This document shows positions 61,676 through 64,000 of a stretch of 64,000 nucleotides of DNA, one piece after another; the stretch's first letter is position 1; each line of letters begins with the position of its first letter. A program made the translations under genes and the position numbers. Source of the stretch: Chryseobacterium sp. ZHDP1 (GTDB taxonomy: Bacteria; Bacteroidota; Bacteroidia; Flavobacteriales; Weeksellaceae); NCBI RefSeq assembly GCF_018603435.1, contig NZ_CP075682.1, positions 2,604,001 to 2,668,000 on the forward strand, given 5' to 3'. The notes beneath the pieces are model-generated. The model saw only the letters and a program-made list of their open reading frames with translations. It had not been told where the DNA came from and did not search any database.

Positions 61676-62214
61676 TTCGATGAACCACGATTTTTTTTAG
61701 AGAGGATATTCCTTACACAGTAGAGATGTATTGATAGACAATACAGCCTTGCCGAATCCGGTTATCGTAAAAAAATTATCAGAAATATCATCGGAATTTG
61801 TTCCCGTAAGTCCGTTTATGAGAAATCGGAAGTAAAATATTAATTTTTTCATTGCATTTTTTTGCAAATAAAAAGAAAATGCACAAAGGAAACCTTAAGG
61901 AAATATACTCATCTATACTCAATGATGCTACTTAGATATACTTTGAAATATAAATTAACACCAACCCACCATCAGAAGGATTTATTATAATTGAATTCAT
62001 ATCTGCCGACGCGGAAATCTCGGAACATCTTTTATTTAAAATCTATTTCAATGAGGAATAATAAAAATGCCATCATAAATTTTCTTCTGAAAAAAATTTT
62101 AACAAGATAGCGTTCCTACGGAACGCCGGACTTCCGAATATGGTTTCTAAACAGATGAATCCGCATCAGAACTGATGCGGATTCCCTTGGTATTTTTTAG
62201 ACAGACTTTTAGTT
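61676..62214. repeat. Gene-free stretch with short palindromic repeats
   Basis: About 540 bp without a gene. Two hairpins stand out: GCGTTCC-TAC-GGAACGC (62110-62126), a known type of short palindromic repeat in Flavobacteriales, and the perfect 13-bp stem at 62157-62184. The rest is AT-rich. Confidence 0.55.
62157..62184. terminator. Perfect 13-bp hairpin behind the hydrolase gene
   Basis: GAATCCGCATCAG / CTGATGCGGATTC, 2-nt loop, 30 bp beyond the stop of the hydrolase. On the plus strand a T-rich run follows; on the minus strand there is no T tail, so terminator function for the hydrolase is plausible but weaker. Confidence 0.6.
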
Positions 62215-63315
62215 CTATTTCAAATTCATTTTGAAAAAAGCCTCAATTTTATCAAATGGAATTTTATCCATTCTATCGTACAAATCAACATGATTAGCGT
62301 TGGGAACAATATACAATTCCTTTGGTTCGGAAGCTGATGTATAGACATCTTCAGAATAGTAACGGGAATGCGCTTTTTCTCCTGCAATCAACAAGATCGG
62401 ACGCGGTGAAATCATTTTTATATTGGCTGCCATGGGAAAATTGAAAAACGCAACCGGCGTTGTAGCCGTCCAGGCTGTTGTAGAATTAACAGATCTCGGA
62501 TGAAATCCTCTCGGCGTTTTATAATAATCGTAAAATGCCGCTAAAACAGGATTGGAATCGGGAGGAAGCTGATCCGGCAATCCGCTTTTTATAATGATTA
62601 AGTTTCCTTTATCATCAAACGGAATTTCATGCAAAGCCACATCATATGTACCGTTTTTCGCGTCTGCCCAGCGTTGCTCACTCAGATAATCGATAATTTT
62701 GTGACGCTGTTCATCAGTATAAGAATCGGCATATCCTTTTGAAATGCTTCTGGACATATCGTACATAGAAGCCGTTGCTACAGCTTTTATCCGGCTGTCG
62801 CTTGTCGCGGCAGTTAATGCCATTCCGCTTAATCCGCAGATTGCCATAACCCCAATTTTTTCACGGTCTACATTCGGCAATAATCCTAAATAATCTACCC
62901 CCGCCGAAAAATCTTCCGTAAAAATATCAGGCGAAGCGACATTACGGACTTCACCTCCGCTTTCTCCTGTGAAAGAATTATCAAAAGCTAAGGTGATAAA
63001 ACCCCGGGAAGCCAGTTCATTTGCATATAATCCTGACGACTGTTCTTTCACAGCTCCGAAAGGTCCGCTCACCACCAATGCAGGAAGTTTTTTGTTGCCC
63101 GCATTTTCTGGAGTATAGAGATCTCCCACAAGGGTAATTCCGTAACGGTTTTTGAAGCTTACTTTTTTGCGAAGTACATTTTCATGCAAAAGGAAAGTAT
63201 ATTGGTCTGAATGTTCCATTGTGTTTAATTTTTTAGTTTTTGACTGCTGAGCCTGGCTGAAGGAGATTCCTAAAGCGAATAAGGTCATGATAAATATTTT
63301 GACTCTATTTTTCAT
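62215..63315 (-). CDS. Exported alpha/beta hydrolase (DLH/YcjY-like)
   Basis: 366 residues from ATG 63315 (MKNRVKIFIMTLFALGISFSQAQ). The fold is shown by LPALVVSGPFGAVKEQSS (oxyanion region), ANELASRGFITLAFDNSFTGESGG, GVMAICGLSGMALTAA (nucleophile elbow), ISPRPILLIAGEKAHSR (acid) and VPNANHVDLYDR (His). The elbow puts a Cys, not Ser, at position 160, as in dienelactone hydrolases. The upstream start at 63348 overlaps the neighbour and is less likely. Substrate unknown. Confidence 0.9.
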   Translation of the reverse strand: MKNRVKIFIMTLFALGISFSQAQQSKTKKLNTMEHSDQYTFLLHENVLRKKVSFKNRYGITLVGDLYTPENAGNKKLPALVVSGPFGAVKEQSSGLYANELASRGFITLAFDNSFTGESGGEVRNVASPDIFTEDFSAGVDYLGLLPNVDREKIGVMAICGLSGMALTAATSDSRIKAVATASMYDMSRSISKGYADSYTDEQRHKIIDYLSEQRWADAKNGTYDVALHEIPFDDKGNLIIIKSGLPDQLPPDSNPVLAAFYDYYKTPRGFHPRSVNSTTAWTATTPVAFFNFPMAANIKMISPRPILLIAGEKAHSRYYSEDVYTSASEPKELYIVPNANHVDLYDRMDKIPFDKIEAFFKMNLK

Positions 63316-63682
63316 TATAAACGGTTTCATATGGTGAGTCTGATTCAAATTTTACAAGTACATTGTCTGAGCCTAAAGCATCCGCCAAATCATCTGCATG
63401 ATCTACATTTCCAATTTTGGTATAAGCGTAAGAAGTTGAGAACGTTTTATAAAACAACACGACAACATTGTTTCCATAAAGCATGAGATCTCCATTCTGA
63501 ATCTTACCTGGACTGTATGCTTTAACAGGCAAAGATTCAGGCAATTCCGCATACTTTTCATTGCTGTTAAGCTCCTTCATATCAAGCGTAAGAGGCAATA
63601 ATTCCTTAAAGGCTTTAGCAGTGGCGTTATCCTGTAAATTAACCTTAAATACTTTGCTGTTTATTGTGATCTTAAGATTCAT
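63305..63682 (-). CDS. Cyclophilin-like fold protein
   Basis: 125 residues. LKITINSKVFKVNLQDNATAKAFKELLPLTLDMKELN and YAELPESLPVKAYSPGKIQNGDLMLYGNNVVVLFYKTF match the cyclophilin-like domain (Cyclophil_like family), a beta-barrel without proven isomerase activity. It overlaps the hydrolase gene by 11 bp and is the first gene of the pair. Confidence 0.88.
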   Translation of the reverse strand: MNLKITINSKVFKVNLQDNATAKAFKELLPLTLDMKELNSNEKYAELPESLPVKAYSPGKIQNGDLMLYGNNVVVLFYKTFSTSYAYTKIGNVDHADDLADALGSDNVLVKFESDSPYETVYNEK

Positions 63683-63779
63683 TTTTTCCGTATTTTATTT
63701 TTGATCTTTGTGCCTATCCTATTTTAAATGAATGGTTTGCCTGCAGAAATATTCAGAACAAAAAACTCGATTTAGTAAA

Positions 63780-63813
63780 AATAGAAAGTCAGCAATACTA
63801 CTGGCTTTCTATT
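63780..63813 (-). terminator. Terminator of the last, partial gene
   Basis: Stem AATAGAAAGTCAG / CTGGCTTTCTATT with one G-T pair, followed on the minus strand by a T-run. Confidence 0.75.
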
Positions 63814-63822
63814 GTTTCAGGC

Positions 63823-64000
63823 TTAAAACGACTGTTCTGTTTCTGTATAGATCACTTCCTGAAATTGGGGAAACATCGGGAAAGACTCCATTACTTTTTT
63901 AGCTTCTTCTGCATTTACATTTGCTAAAACCAATACGGCTCCCGTGTGGTCATCTTTTATAAAAAGATGTTTTAAAATTCCCTGTTCTACCAATTCTGTT
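63823..64000 (-). CDS. Partial muconolactone-isomerase-like protein (C-terminal part)
   Basis: The minus strand is open from base 64000 to a TAA at 63823-63825, and reads ...TELVEQGILKHLFIKDDHTGAVLVLANVNAEEAKKVMESFPMF...VIYTETEQSF. This resembles the ferredoxin-like small enzymes of the muconolactone isomerase/YCII group, common in Bacteroidota. It has no recognised catalytic residue here. The start lies beyond the window; a terminator follows. Confidence 0.7.
   Translation of the reverse strand, partial: TELVEQGILKHLFIKDDHTGAVLVLANVNAEEAKKVMESFPMFPQFQEVIYTETEQSF

Noticed and set aside
62107..62184. CRISPR-like repeats or a riboswitch
   Set aside because: The two palindromes differ, are not spaced as an array and no aptamer consensus is visible.

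Overview
The window looks like chromosome of a low-GC Bacteroidota, most likely Chryseobacterium or a close relative in the Weeksellaceae. The evidence is a type IX secretion sorting tail, OmpH/BamA/UppS envelope genes, type B L31, many Sec-exported proteins beginning MKK..., and promoters of the Bacteroidota form TTTG-N19-21-TAnnTTTG. The 16S 3' end also lacks an anti-Shine-Dalgarno core. There are no CRISPR arrays, integrases or prophage blocks.

Positions 1-13.6 kb hold mostly small exported or accessory genes: a YfaP-like TPR protein with a NodB deacetylase, a C1q-like protein, a Dph6-type ATPase, a Cys-motif transmembrane protein, a serine hydrolase, a PadR regulator with two HAAS-like membrane proteins and a palindromic operator, ruvC, a DUF4407 protein, a secreted tail-collar protein with a T9SS substrate, a double-glycine leader peptide with a knottin-like cysteine pattern, and a KTSC protein. 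Positions 13.6-26.2 kb are mainly housekeeping: guaB, an ECF sigma/membrane protein/DUF4252 cluster, a GlmU-like enzyme, rpmE2, a beta-helix lipoprotein, MazG, aroA, an SDR and a BamA/TamA-like barrel.

Positions 26.4-31.7 kb hold the most unusual locus: five same-strand genes for exported proteins. Two are paralogous small subunits and a third has a similar size and tail. The others are a two-domain periplasmic chaperone-like protein and a 909-residue outer-membrane protein with an usher-like domain order. I read it as an uncharacterised chaperone/usher-like surface-fibre system of Bacteroidota.

Positions 31.7-44.7 kb hold two rRNA operons in direct tandem, both on the minus strand (16S, tRNA-Ile, tRNA-Ala, 23S, 5S). 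They are offset by exactly 7001 bp across the RNA genes and separated by about 1.1 kb with no gene. Each has three stacked promoters.

Positions 45-59.4 kb (minus strand) hold envelope and polysaccharide genes: an arginase-fold protein lacking its metal ligands, GT2, WecA-like, Wza-like, Wzc-like with a Gly-Tyr tail, DUF6089, uppS, bamA, two OmpH/Skp, a thioesterase, rmlD and an unknown secreted protein. Positions 59.5-64 kb are accessory: two unknown plus-strand genes (one with UBA-like repeats), an overlapping pair of small HTH proteins, an alpha/beta hydrolase with a cyclophilin-like protein, and a partial muconolactone-isomerase-like gene. rRNA ends are approximate; starts were moved where a -7 promoter box or repeat covers the longest start.
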